64,000 nt of DNA from Spisula solida (taxonomy: Eukaryota; Mollusca; Bivalvia; Venerida; Mactridae). Under the pieces are notes generated by a model that was not told the DNA's origin, searched no databases, and saw only the letters and a program-made list of their open reading frames with translations. Shown here one piece after another: positions 52,525 to 63,986 of this stretch (position 1 is its first letter; each line of letters opens with the position of its first letter). Where the stretch lies: positions 51,796,734-51,860,733 of the forward strand of contig OX365946.1 in NCBI GenBank assembly GCA_947247005.1. The letters run 5' to 3'. Both the position numbers and the translations under genes were made by a program.

Positions 52525-52818
52525 ACCAGGTTAATGATGCTAGCCAGGTTAATGATGCTAGCCAGGTTTATGATGCTAACCAGGTTAATGATGCTAACCA
52601 GGTTTATGATGCTAGCCAGGTTTATGATGCTAACCAGGTTTATGATGCTAACCAGATTAATGATGCTAACCAGATTAATGATGCTAACCAGGTTTATGAT
52701 GCTAACCAGATTAATGATGCTAACCAGGTTAATGATGCTAACCAACTTTATTATGCTAACCAGGTGTATGATGCTAACCAACTTTATGATGCTAACCAGG
52801 TTAATGATGCTGATCATC
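52525..52818 (+). repeat. 18-bp tandem repeat (CAGGTTWATGATGCTAAC)n, ~16 copies
   Basis: Units of exactly 18 bp with few changes (GCC or ACC, TTA or TTT). Frames are open on both strands for over 100 codons because the unit is a multiple of three and lacks stops in those frames. Confidence 0.95.
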
Positions 52819-53726
52819 TCATCAAGATCTTAATGTGTTTTATACAAGCAGCAATCCTTGGCTATAATTATACATTAAATGAGATAGCAAATTTCTTCAC
52901 TCAGTGGATAATGTTAAATAGGTACTTTTAAAGCATGACATAGTACTTAACATTATGGTTTTTTACATAGATCATGCTCACGGGAAAGACTGGGCTTGCC
53001 CAACTGATGTGTCACCTCTTAAACTCAAATTGATGTTATATATTTTTATTTTATTTTTTTTTTATTATGGTGAACCACCAAATTCCTAGCATTATAATTG
53101 CTGACCTTTGATTTAGCAATAAATAACTGCCACTTGAAGAACATAATTATTGTATAATTATTTATATATAATTACATGTATTTTTTTAATTTCATTTTGG
53201 TATATAGCAATTTTTATTTCATTTTTGATACTATGCAATTTTTATATCATCTTTAATTGGTATGATGCAGAGTGAACCCTATCAACATCCCACAAGCGAT
53301 CGATTCTACCATTGAGGTTATCAAGGCCATTATCAATAATGTTTCACAAAATATGTAATAATATGTAATATCAGTATATATTACATGAATATAACATGTA
53401 AAATGACGCAAAAAAACATTGTGTTCATTTTATTACCATTTTGTAACAGTTTCAAATCATTGATCACAAAGTTTGATGACATGTGACCTACAGGTACAAA
53501 ATAAAACTGTTACATATAAAGATAATTGTAACTTGATTATGTCAGCATCTGTTCACATATTGCAACATTTGTGTGAAGTATCAAAGTATTTATCACTTAA
53601 AAACATGCAATAATAATATTTCAAAGCATAAATATTAAGTATAACACGAAAAAAATAATTTAAACAGTCATTTTGAATGATTTACTCAAGTTTATAATGT
53701 TGCAAAAACAGGCAATCACGAATAGC

Positions 53727-53835
53727 CCTATTTTACCGTACAGGCACTTGATCGTAAATATATTTTACCGCCCTATTTTACCGTACAGGCACTTGATCGT
53801 AAATATATTTTACCGTACAGGCATTTTACTGTACG
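53727..53835 (+). repeat. 45-bp direct repeat, two and a half copies
   Basis: Two near-identical units of 45 bp beginning CCCTATTTTACCGTACAGGC, followed by a partial third. The core 'ttaccgtacagg' recurs inside. Confidence 0.9.
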
Positions 53836-54954
53836 CCCTACAATTACACAACACATTAATTCAACTTTCACATTTTCTGTGTCTTGAAAATGAAAATAGG
53901 TTATGAATTACACAAGAAATCGCAAACAGACTATATTAGGCTAAGAGTTGTATAACAAATAAATTAAAACAAAACATTTGTGGAAAAAAATGGATGATAT
54001 ACGAGTTGTCAAGTAAACATTCACAAACATGAAACATGTTAATTTACATAAGATAATATAGTATGAATTAATAAGTGATGTTATTCCAACCTGAAGGAGG
54101 AAAACAAAAACAACAGAAATATGATGCAATGACTAGATAATCTAATAGTGTTGTACACAGCTGTTACATTAGGGTATGCAGAAATTTGAATGTTAATTTT
54201 TTTACAAGGGGCATTAATTTTGTAAAGCATGAGCAACAGTATGCCACAATAATTTATGTTGACTACTATGTGCAATAATTGTTTTAGCAATATGTAACCC
54301 CCGTCATCAAAGATAATTTATTCCACCCAATAAGGTTTTATCATGCAACAAGCATTCCCTGTGAAAGGAACAATTGCCACCATCATCTCAGGTTGTATGA
54401 CAATTATGCTGGATCATTATTAATACACCGGTATGTCGCTGGTGTTCTGGGTAGTGTCGGCTTTGACAAAATATAACAAATTGCACAGACCCAAAGATAC
54501 ATAATCATTGTACAATATAATTAGTTTAGCTGAAGTAGATGAGTGCCTCCTATCAGTAATGACCTTGTGATTGGGGATGCTACTAATATACTTGTAGATA
54601 GTACTTGAGAATTGTCAAGTTGTAGCAATTCCCTACAAGGAGGGATGCTTTCAATTTATTGATAAATTTCAGTTTTAGAAACCATTAAATAATCAAACAA
54701 GATTGAACAATTACTTGATTACAATATTCTACTAGTTTCAATTACCAAAATTTGTAGTAGCTGGTAGATAACTAAAAACTGAACGGATATTAATTAAACG
54801 GATAAATGTCCCATTCCTCGACGATAATTAGACGGATAAATGTCCCACTCCTTGTGACAACTTTACCAGAAATCAGGTATGAAATTAATTCCCCAAATAT
54901 CATACAGTGTCTACTTTTAGTTTAATAATTCAGTTTTAATACCATTTCTCAAAC
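53836..54954. other. AT-rich non-coding stretch
   Basis: A short direct repeat 'acggataaatgtcccaYtcct' occurs at about 54799 and 54832. Nothing else recognised. Confidence 0.45.
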
Positions 54955-55086
54955 ATTTTTCAGTTATGTACGACGGCTGGTTCTCCAGACTGTATCCTTA
55001 CCAGTACTAACTTACCCTTCCACAAGGAGCCAGCAACTTCTCCACATGCGGAGGAGGAAATTCAACATTGTTGTCAAATTTTCATT
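54955..55086 (-). mobile_element. SINE fragment, same body as 63770-63900
   Basis: Shares 'agactgtatccttaccagtactaactt', 'aaggagccagcaacttctccacatg' and 'ttcaacattg' with the right-edge SINE. No tRNA-like head remains. Confidence 0.7.
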
Positions 55087-56031
55087 TTCAACTTTTGTAC
55101 CATCATATTACTTTAAACATATATGGGACTATATACCTCACACCAAGATATCCTAGTCCCCCCCCAACAAGTTTCACATAAACACCACGGAGGAAGAAGG
55201 GCCGACATGTGTGTCCTCATAAAAGTATGTGATAAAATCTGTTAATACATATTTATAACCTTATTTCAATTTAAAACATTCATGTAGAGGGATCTTTTAT
55301 GAGCCGAGGTGTTCCTTATCAATTAATATATATCTTTAATAGAATCTTAACATTCATTTGACATTCAGGATATTTGTACATGTATTTGTATTCTAACAAG
55401 TTGGTCAAAAATTTTATAAAATATAGCAGATTTTTCCTGAATTATTATAATCAGATGTCCTAGTATTCTAACAAGTTGGTCAAGTTGGTTTATCGCACAT
55501 TTTTCATGAATTATGCTCCGACGTCCTAATAATGGAATACATAACAGAGGTGTTTTTGATGAATTATTTGAATGAGGCTTTAAGTCAGGGCATCCAATCA
55601 GACTCTTCAGTTACTTAAGGTGGAGGAAGAAACACTCAAATGTAAAAATCATCAGTTTGTGAATCATAACATGAGCTGCATCCAAACTACCAAAGGCTAC
55701 AATATCCTCATATATGTGTTCAAGCTCACAGTGACCTCGACCTTAGACTAACCAACCTCAAAACCAATACCTGGGGTCATTTACTCGTCATGACCAACAG
55801 GCCTACCAAGTTAGAGGATAAGAGGTAAACATTTTTAGGTATTGATCGTAATCCAACCATTCACAAAATAAGCAGACCGTCCAACATAATATGCAAAGCA
55901 ATCTTTTTTTGTTTCACCGCTTCCTCAAAATTACCCCATTCACAGAAATGGACAGACAAGCAGAGAAATGTACTAACAAACAGAGAAAAGTACCAACCAG
56001 CAAAAGAGACATACATTCAAATCAGACTAAC
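55087..56031. other. Non-coding stretch with small duplications
   Basis: About 55395-55520 holds two copies of 'tattctaacaagttggtcaa ... ttttYcNtgaattat'. About 55720-55830 is a copy of the 'cctcgacctta ... cctacc' dispersed repeat also at 30915. It forms the start of the intron after the MKFRIAK exon. Confidence 0.5.
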
Positions 56032-56136
56032 CTGCTTCTTAAAGTTCCTCACTTTTCGGTGCTCAGAATGCCTCAGTATTCTCAGTTTTAAGATGGAGCT
56101 CCTTCTTAAAGTCATTTTAGCAATTCGGAACTTCAT
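56032..56136 (-). CDS. Short first coding exon (35 codons), basic N-terminus
   Basis: Minus strand ATG at 56136 (A at -3), with an in-frame TGA six bases upstream, 35 open codons and a donor AAGCAG|GTTAGT at 56031, ending in phase 0. The peptide starts MKFRIAKMTLRRSSILKLRI and ends LRHSEHRKVRNFKKQ; more than a third of residues are Arg or Lys. A second in-frame ATG at residue 8 also has a good context. It lies about 9.4 kb upstream of the 248-codon exon, with the same strand and same ending phase, so it is best read as an alternative first exon of the same gene giving a short basic leader instead of the long disordered one. No family match is claimed. Confidence 0.6.
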
Positions 56137-57346
56137 CGTTCATCAACATTTTTTTTTATTCGTTAGTACAATTTTCAAATTTGAATACTTATTGCGTCAC
56201 TGGTCACATGTATCATGGCAATATATCATTACATAGACTATAGTGACATACAACTGTTTAGCATATACAATAAAACATACGATACATGTAAGATAATACA
56301 TTCGGGTGTCGTTATCAGTGGATATCAAACGATGATAAAATACAGTAACTGCAGAGTAATTATGTTAATTGAATAGCTGTGAGGCTCCTTGTATAAGATT
56401 TCACTGCACTGTCCACAAATATGTTTCAAATATGTCCCCAGTACTTCTTATTTACAAGATAATTTCTACACATGAAAATAAAAGACTTTGATGTCAAAAA
56501 TGCATCTCAAAACAATATTATTTTTGTCATGTTCTTTCTACTTAAGATCAACCTGATAAGAGTTTGGTATAACCATGAAAAGTTGATAACACATGCAACA
56601 ATTCTACTGTACATCAAACAAAATGCAGCTTGTTTATTTATTTGTATTTGTCAACAAGAGTCAATAGTCCTACATGCAGTTTCTGTGTATAACAAAGGGA
56701 AACAAATCCATCATTACTAAAACAGTCTGGCATCATTTGTCTCCCTTTCCAATTCATTAGTTTGCCAGCTTAGTATACAAAACTTTTCAATTTTAAATAC
56801 AACTTTGAAATGAACTTGATGATTATATGGACAATCTTATTGTGAACATGCTATTTAAACCATAGGACATGTTCTCTCTTTTCACATTTAATGAGGTACA
56901 AAGGGAGGTAAGTTATTATAAAAGGTAAATCAGGGGAGACAATCTACTGAAATAAGAAGAGAAACATTTGCATGTTGCAGCAAAATATCACCCCAACGTG
57001 TCAGACCAATACATTAACCTAACACTGCAATATTAGCCGTGTCTCATAAGTACAACAATTATGTAATGAAAAGGTGACATAATTAATCTTAAATCTGATC
57101 TGCCGAATACAAAAAATGTGTTTAATTTCACACGCATTATCTTACAGGTGAATCAGTGCATGGTATCAAGATGGGATGTGCGCCTGACATGCACGTAAAT
57201 CTTGATGTAAGGAAGACACAAGTGTAGCTATAGAGGATTGTACTTGCTGAGTTATTTATGACTAGAGTATTGTTCAGGACCAACCTAAGGGATGGGGGCC
57301 TTATCAAAATGATATCAGTATCAGTATTTTGGTAATATGGGAAGAT
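56137..57346. other. Region upstream of the MKFRIAK exon
   Basis: Probable 5' UTR/promoter DNA next to the exon; no clear core promoter was seen. A 'gggaggtaagttattataaaaggtaaatcaggggagacaatct' segment at about 56905 echoes the edge of the 41.7-kb array. Confidence 0.4.
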
Positions 57347-57562
57347 GGTATAGTTCCCGATGCACCGCTTCTCAGTTCCATTTTTATGGCTCTGACCGAA
57401 CTAAAAACCACATTTACACTCGAACAGAACTCAGAATCAGATGTCATGTATCACAAGTTCCATCAGAAGTGTTACATCAGTTTTCAGTTCTGTCAGAGCC
57501 ATATAAAAATATTGCAATTTTCTGACGGAACTAAGAAGCCATACCTGTATCGGGATATAAAC
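57347..57562. mobile_element. Palindromic ~210-bp MITE, copy 3
   Basis: 'ttctcagttcc', 'atggctctgaccgaact', 'ttcagttctgtcagagccatat' and 'ctgtatcgggatata' in the same order as the other two copies, with more substitutions. Open frames across it are incidental. Confidence 0.85.
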
Positions 57563-58343
57563 CTTGGGGAACTGTTGGTGTAAAAGAGGTCTTCATTTTT
57601 GCACCTCTAATGCATAAGGAAAGAAAGGTTTAACTTCACTTTAGCTAAAAAAAATTTATTTCATGTAAGAATTACATTTTTCAGGCAATTAAAAAAAAAT
57701 ATACAAAAACCAGGTGAGAAAAATTTCACCAGGGAAGCTTTAATCTTAACGTAGCTTTTCAAAGACAAATTACAAATACACCGTAATAATGAAGTAATAA
57801 AATGTCCAGAGATCAGAACAATTTTGCACTAATAAAAATTTAAGTACATAATATGAATTGCGTTTTATCAAATGACATCAATGTAACTTCATGTATGTAT
57901 TTTAAGTAAGTGGATTTATGTATGATTTATTGAATGATAATCATATGTATAATTTATGAGTATTTAATGACGTATAGTTTTGAAGAGATAGATGATCCCA
58001 ATCATACAGATGAATGCTTGTTGACACCAACTTTTTAATGTGGGGATAAATGTATAATGAAAGTCACTGATCCCTGTTACAATTAACACTGACTCCTCTC
58101 ATTAAAATGATCTTATAAATATGACACTATCTCAGATGATCTGAGGACAGCTAAAGGCACTAAAATCTGTAAGCCAATCATGTACTGTGGCCAAGAATCT
58201 GTATAATACAGTAGAAAACCCTTAAACCTGCTGTCCAGTTAGGGACTTGCCCAGGGCCGAAGGACATCAGAAGACCCTAAAACCTTTCGATAATAAAATA
58301 GATATTTTCAATCAATAGTATAATACTCGAAAACCAATTTTAA
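57563..58343. other. AT-rich non-coding stretch
   Basis: No gene or repeat recognised. Confidence 0.45.
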
Positions 58344-58412
58344 CATTGTCTCGTTAGTCGAGTGGATAAGCATGCCGCCATTAGACCAGTAATTTTGTTC
58401 AATCTCGCCACT
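58344..58412 (+). repeat. tRNA-like sequence (plus strand)
   Basis: GTTAGTCGAGTGGATAAGCA resembles an A box, and TTGTTCAATCTCGCC, about 45 bases on, a B box with one mismatch. The arms do not pair well, so it is a SINE head or tRNA pseudogene. Confidence 0.4.
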
Positions 58413-58724
58413 GGTCCAAGTTACATAAATTTTAAAGTTTTTATATTTTTACAAAAATATCTTTTTATTTTATTATATTTGTAACTAACATAATAAAGTA
58501 CATCAAATAAGGTATGTAGATTAATTTTGTGTTATGTTTTCATTCTTTATCTATCAAGTCGTATCTTATCAATTATTTTGTTTTTATCTACAATACAATA
58601 CTCGTACAATTGTATGTAATATATTCACTACAACATGAAAATTTGATCATTGAAAGTATCGATTCATTAAAGCAGCAGTATAATATAAGACTTTATAGCA
58701 TGATGCAATAAAAAAATTGATCGA

Positions 58725-58802
58725 AGTCGGGATCGAACCTACAACTCAGAATAAAATAGAAACTTGTTGGAATTGTGCGTTTATCTACTACACTACAGCA
58801 CC
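58725..58802 (-). repeat. tRNA-like sequence (minus strand), facing the 58344 copy
   Basis: The minus strand reads GTGCTGTAGTGTAGTAGATAAACGC and then GTAGGTTCGATCCCGAC, a perfect B box. The middle is too long for a standard tRNA. The plus-strand frame here (with 'GIEPTT') is the usual artefact of a reversed tRNA-like sequence. Confidence 0.5.
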
Positions 58803-59832
58803 TTTGATATATGGAATGATATTTGCACACTATTTGATATCAAACCCATTTAAAATTTACCACACAGACGAGTTTATGTTTATAACGGTTCTCATTTGAC
58901 TTTGAACGCACTATACCTAAAAACGGTTTTCTTTGGATACAAAACAACTGTAGCTCACTTTTAATATACGAAACCTAATATGTTTACACTAATATACTAA
59001 ATAAACCGAAGTTATAGAGAAAATCATATATCATACTTGATACACCTAGTTGTAACTTTAGTAGGGGTCAAAACGAAAGATCGCAAAAATCGAATACAAT
59101 CTACAGATGTTCTGAAACTGATACCCGCAAACATGCATGTTGGTATGTTTCATAATCTACAAACGTAACTTGAAACAATGGTAGCAATTTCTAAATGTTT
59201 TCGGCTGAAAATGCTTGTTCCGGATGGCATTAGATCATGTTTGATAACATCCAGGATCTGTACCAATGAAATGAAAGAATATCTGGACCCAAATTACGAG
59301 AGATAATTCATGATCACTACCAATCATACAAGAGATGATGCAGGAACGTACAAGAGAAAAATTCTTTGGCATGTAGCTTTCCAGTTAACTGAATCCGGGG
59401 TGATATGAGAGATTATTCCAGATCATATAGAAAACATTTCTTGGAAGCTGATGAGAAGCCTTTTGATGAACTCAATACTGCATTGATGTGACATTGTAAA
59501 TGATACCTAAGATACAGGTTGTGTGTAATCAATCATAAATCATTTAACATAGCCGGCTAGGTCACCCACAAACATGGAATTTGATACAAAATGGAAATAT
59601 CTATACATGTAATATATACAATTGATTGACCACAAACTGTACTATATTTCAATAGATGAAAACCAACATAAAACCACAACATATTTAAATTTCGAAAGGG
59701 TGGCCATTTTTTTATGAAATTGTAATTTAACCGAATTATAAACATGAAATATACCAATAGAGAAAACATAGTTTGAAAAGGTGGCATGTTTATGTTACTT
59801 GACCGAATTATAAACATTAAAGTTTTACTTAC

Positions 59833-59881
59833 CATTTAAAATATCAAGTATAATGTTTAGTGGATTATGAAGAGCATAGAT
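59833..59881 (-). CDS. Candidate 49-nt internal exon, weak
   Basis: Minus strand, acceptor TTTTATTCATATTATAG and strong donor AAATG|GTAAGT, with one open frame IYALHNPLNIILDILN (phase 0 in, phase 1 out). No partner exon was found and the AT-rich frame may be chance. Confidence 0.15.
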
Positions 59882-60329
59882 CTATAATATGAATAAAATA
59901 ATTCACTTGAAATAAATGTTTACTTCATTTACAATTAAGAAACTTGACAACTTTAGAAATATGTTGAAACGATTGAAACATATCATATGAATAAAAACAA
60001 ACTTTCTTTACTTCCTCCGAATAAGAACAAAAATTCTTTATACCAGATATGTCTTACACAGTGTTTTTTTGCAACTAGAGGTAGTCTACATTTTAATTGA
60101 CTACAGCATGATTTTGAAGAAAGTTTTTGAAGGAACATGTCTTAAAATAGCACCACTATATAAGGAAGAAAGCCCTACTAAGGGACAAGTTCTTCGGGGT
60201 CCAATAAAAAATACAGATTATGGGGCGATACGAGGACCATATCAAATCAAAAATAAATATGCGACACAAAGAGGCCCAACATTGCTACATATTCCATTAC
60301 TAATTGAGACAGATCACCATGCAGTTTAA

Positions 60330-61059
60330 ATATCTTGTCCAGTTCTCTAAAACCACTTGAACACTAATGCCTATATGATTATCTGGTTACATCACCCAGA
60401 CATTTAATACAGCCCATATATAGGTACAAGTATTTATTTCTAGATTCTACCCATATTAGCACAAGCTTGCTGAATGTCAACATCAATTTAACTGTAAACA
60501 GATAATGTCCGGTAACAGAAGCCTGAAGAATGTACATAAAAACTTATTTATACAACAATTTAAATACCTCAATAACATGTTATATCATCTCATATTGAAA
60601 CTGAAGTATCACCGAAAAACTTGAGGATCTAGGATTTCATTATAATTATAATCAGACCATTCTAGCTATGGTTATAGTAAATATAACAATAGAGGTTGTA
60701 AATCTACAATAAATAAGAGTACTCCAAGAGGAATGTACATAATGCCTCATTTAGGTTTCTGAAGTCTTTGCTTGTCAGTAGTAGGTTTCTGAAGACATAT
60801 TCAATCTACTTATTTCAAATTTGTGTTCATTGATAAGTACATATGTATTTAAATGTGTTCAGCAAGAACTGTATAGTCCGTTAAATCAGGTCTGTCACTT
60901 GTATATGAACATTGCAATATCATAACATTGTATTTTTATTGCTTTAAACATTTCAATTGGAGAAAAGGCAGTGAAAACTAATAATGCCTTATTCACAATG
61001 TAACATAATTATACACATAATGTCTATTAAAACAAGTAATTAAGAATTGCAAGCTATAC
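60330..61059. other. Non-coding stretch
   Basis: A small direct repeat 'gtaggtttctgaag' occurs at about 60751-60795. Nothing else recognised. Confidence 0.4.
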
Positions 61060-61690
61060 AGAAGTCCCCTACCGGTTTGAAGCCATTTTCAATGTTTCTG
61101 TTGCCATAGCAACCTCAATTATTGTCAGAATCAAAATATCTTTAGACGTGCATAATCCCCTTATTGGCCCTTATCCTCAAAATTAAATCAAGTTTCATAA
61201 ACCTAGCTTGGAAACTGTTTGAGTTATGGCAGGATCCAGATTTGGGCATATTTTCACTCTTTCTGTCGCCATAGCAACCACAATATTTGTCAAAATCAAA
61301 ATAATTTTAGACGTGCATTATCCCCTTATTGCCCCCTATCCACATACCAAGTTTCATAAACCTAGCTTGGAAACTGTTTAAGTTATGTCAGGATCCAGAT
61401 TTTTTGACTGACTGACTGACTGACTGACTGACTGACTGACTGACTGACTGACTGACTGACTGACTGACTGACTGACTGACTTGACTGACTTGACTTGACT
61501 TGACTTGACTTGACTTGACTGACTGACTGACTGACTGACTGACTGACTGACTGACTGACTGACTGACTGACTGACTGACTGACTGACTGACTGACTGACT
61601 GACTGACTGACTGACTGACTGACTGACGGACAGACGGACGGAGGGCAAACCTGTAGTCCCCTATGGTCAAAAACCGGTAGGGGACTAATA
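61060..61690 (+). mobile_element. Pearl-like element with inverted tips and a (GACT)n core
   Basis: AGTCCCCTACCGGTTT at the left is repeated inverted as AAACCGGTAGGGGACT at the right. Between them are two core copies about 170 bp apart ('gccatagcaacc', 'agacgtgcat', 'cctagcttggaaactgttt', 'gccaggatccagatt'), followed by (GACT)n at 61406-61627 with an inner 'ttgac' pentamer patch and a short GACGGAC end. The order is core, tetranucleotide, tail. The serine-glutamine-valine open frames on the other strand are translated microsatellite. Confidence 0.75.
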
Positions 61691-61799
61691 ATACATTAAC
61701 AAGTGAAATTGCAATGATTATATACACAATGTTATGTAAACAAGTGACCGACCTGATTAATCGATTTATACTAGAGCGAGTGCATACTGTTTTGACCGC

Positions 61800-61890
61800 T
61801 AGAAATAAATAATGCACAATTTACTCTCAGAAGTTTATATATTCAACATACAAAATTTGAAGAACATTCATGCATAAAGGTCAGGTCTTA
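61800..61890 (+). mobile_element. MITE of the TATAGTCC family, truncated copy 7
   Basis: Only the right half remains: 'tgcacaattt', 'agaagtttatatattcaacata', 'catgcataaaggtcagg', then sequence diverges. Confidence 0.65.
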
Positions 61891-62617
61891 TCAGGTTAAT
61901 TAATAAGTCCGACCTGCAGCCTTTCAAATCTAAAGAAGCATTTTTAGCACTACTAGGTACAAGTCAATTTCTTACCTACTGTACACAATTAATCAGTGCA
62001 CAGAAACACAGTAAACACTGTAAACCACTGTACATAACTGTTACATACAGGTTTTAAGAAGAGTTGGTTAGGTTAGATAAACCAGTAATAAAGTCGGTCA
62101 ATCATCTGGCCGCAGAAAACTATTTGACATGTACTTATTTGACTTCTCATACAGCCAAACAGCTCATTTACTTATAACTCATTCTGAAGATCATGCAGTC
62201 AGATTGAATATATGATAAAATCATTTATCATTTCTTGTGTTGTAATCTGACACTGTTTTATATATGGAAATGATTCATTTATGATGTATCCATTCTTAAA
62301 GAGGTAACTAAATGATGCAAGTAACTGAATGCTAATATAGGTGAATTCTCCAGGTGTTTACATGTTTCAATGTCCCATATAACTAAAATGTAAGTCAACA
62401 TCTGTGTTATGATATTCTGTCCTTAAAATTTATTTTGTCCTAAAATATATTTTGTCCTAAAATATATCTATCAGCTGATTTAGGTAGTTTACTACAAGTA
62501 TTATGACATTAATAACCAAATCATATCAGCAGTAAACAAGTTTTAATGTTCATGTTGAGAATCTATATATGCGACTGAATTGCTGACTATGTGAGAGTAC
62601 ATGATGAACAGAGCCAT

Positions 62618-62745
62618 CAGCAGGCCTGCAATGCTTACAGTGCTTTGGTCAGCAGACCTGCAATGCTTACAGTGCTTTGGTCAGCAGGTTTGCGATGCTT
62701 ACAGTGCTTTGGTCAGCAGACCTGCAATGCTTACAGTGCTTTGAG
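62618..62745 (+). repeat. 32-bp tandem repeat, four copies
   Basis: Unit CAGACCTGCAATGCTTACAG plus TGCTTTGGTCAG with two or three substitutions. Confidence 0.95.
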
Positions 62746-63527
62746 TCTTTTGATCCATTAATCCATAGTTTCATCAAATAATGCCCCTATAATCCCTACA
62801 CAATCAACAATTATTTTCCAATAATTAGTTAAGAGGGGAGGCAATCCAATTACAGGAATGGACTTCATCAAGATCATTATCAAGGGAGTCAGATCATTCT
62901 TGATTTTTGTCCCAAAAAGCTGCACAAGGGATGTGAAAAGATTTAGTAGTGAACAGGGTATGGAATGAAGGATTACCTAAGTAGTACTAGACATTTGGTA
63001 TTGACCCTATATGACTAAGAGACACTGATTAAACTAATTTCTAAACATATAATCTTGTCTATAAATGTACATAACTATACAATACTAATATTATTATATA
63101 CCATTTACATGTACGTGTGAAATAGTAAATAAGTATATGTGAAGATCAAATAAATTGATAAACAATAATTTCAAAGTTTGCGAAGGTTACGACCCTCTGG
63201 GTGAGTCATGTACATGAACAGTTCGCATTACAAGAGCAATTAAATAGATAACATTCAGTGTACATAAAAATTTGTCATCAAACATCTTAATTAAGTTGAT
63301 CAACCTTGCGTTAATTCTGAAGATATCCACATATAGAACATATAATACCTCATGTCACCATTAAAAACTAGGCGTAAAGTTTATGAACTCAATAAATTCT
63401 GTTGTTAATAATTCTGATGACTGGTTATGTTAGGTACAGGGGATATCCCTACCAGTAACTGACTGAATGATTCCCATAAGTCAATCTCATTGACAGTGAT
63501 CTTCGTAGTTCAATATACTGTAAACCA
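62746..63527. other. Non-coding stretch
   Basis: No gene or repeat recognised apart from AT-rich sequence. Confidence 0.4.
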
Positions 63528-63725
63528 ATTTACCTTTGGGAATACTAAGTTTTGTGTTTTGCTGATCGTCGGCATATTAGCGACTACAAATTTTCGAGTT
63601 TTTAAGTTTCATGCAATGTCCATATTAATGTTTTAAGCACCTTCGCGGCGACTTTATTTCCCGAAATTCTACCACTCGCGAACTCTTCGAAACTAAATCA
63701 CGCTTAACAATTTCTTGGTTTACAG
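63528..63725. mobile_element. TA-flanked MITE with CTGTAAACC ends, copy 2
   Basis: Ends CTGTAAACC and GGTTTACAG are each flanked by TA, as at 39812-40114. The interior 'ccttcgcggcgac' and 'ccactcgcgaactcttcg' corresponds to the reverse of the other copy's CpG-rich motifs. About 200 bp. Confidence 0.85.
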
Positions 63726-63729
63726 TAGA

Positions 63730-63986
63730 GTATTGTTCGGGTTTAACGATTTTTCTCAAAACATTTTCAGTCACAGCAGATTCACCAAACCAGTTTTCCT
63801 AGACTGTATCCTAACCAGTACTAACTTGCCCATTCACAAGGAACCAGCAACTTCTCCACATGTGGAGGAAAATCAACATTGTGCTGTATCAAACTTTCAT
63901 GGAAGGGTATGTACGACCAGGAATAGAACCCAGATTACCATGCTACAGATGCAGCACACTAGCCAATGGACAATGGCCGCGGCTCG
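63730..63986 (-). mobile_element. tRNA-derived SINE, apparently full length
   Basis: On the minus strand the head at about 63986 reads GAGCCGCGGCCATTGTCCAT with a B-box-like GGGTTCTATTCC. The body contains 'ccacatgtggagaagttgctgg' and 'ctggttaggatacagtctagg', and the 3' part ends with a 'gactgaaaatgttttgag' and 'cgttaaacccgaac' tail, the usual end of a SINE group widespread in lophotrochozoans. It abuts the MITE at 63725. Confidence 0.75.

Noticed and set aside
52494..52833. Opposing frames of more than 100 codons
   Set aside because: Both derive from an 18-bp tandem repeat lacking stops on both strands.
58717..58899. Plus-strand frame beginning MIEVGIEPTTQN
   Set aside because: The 'GIEPTT' pattern is the usual artefact of reading a tRNA-like B box on the opposite strand.
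60069..60329. Plus-strand frame of 86 codons
   Set aside because: Fairly protein-like wording, but it has no splice site, start context, domain or neighbour; left unannotated.
61383..61817. Ser-Gln-Val repeat open frames on the minus strand
   Set aside because: Translation of (GACT)n; the same happens in several frames because no stop arises in the repeat.
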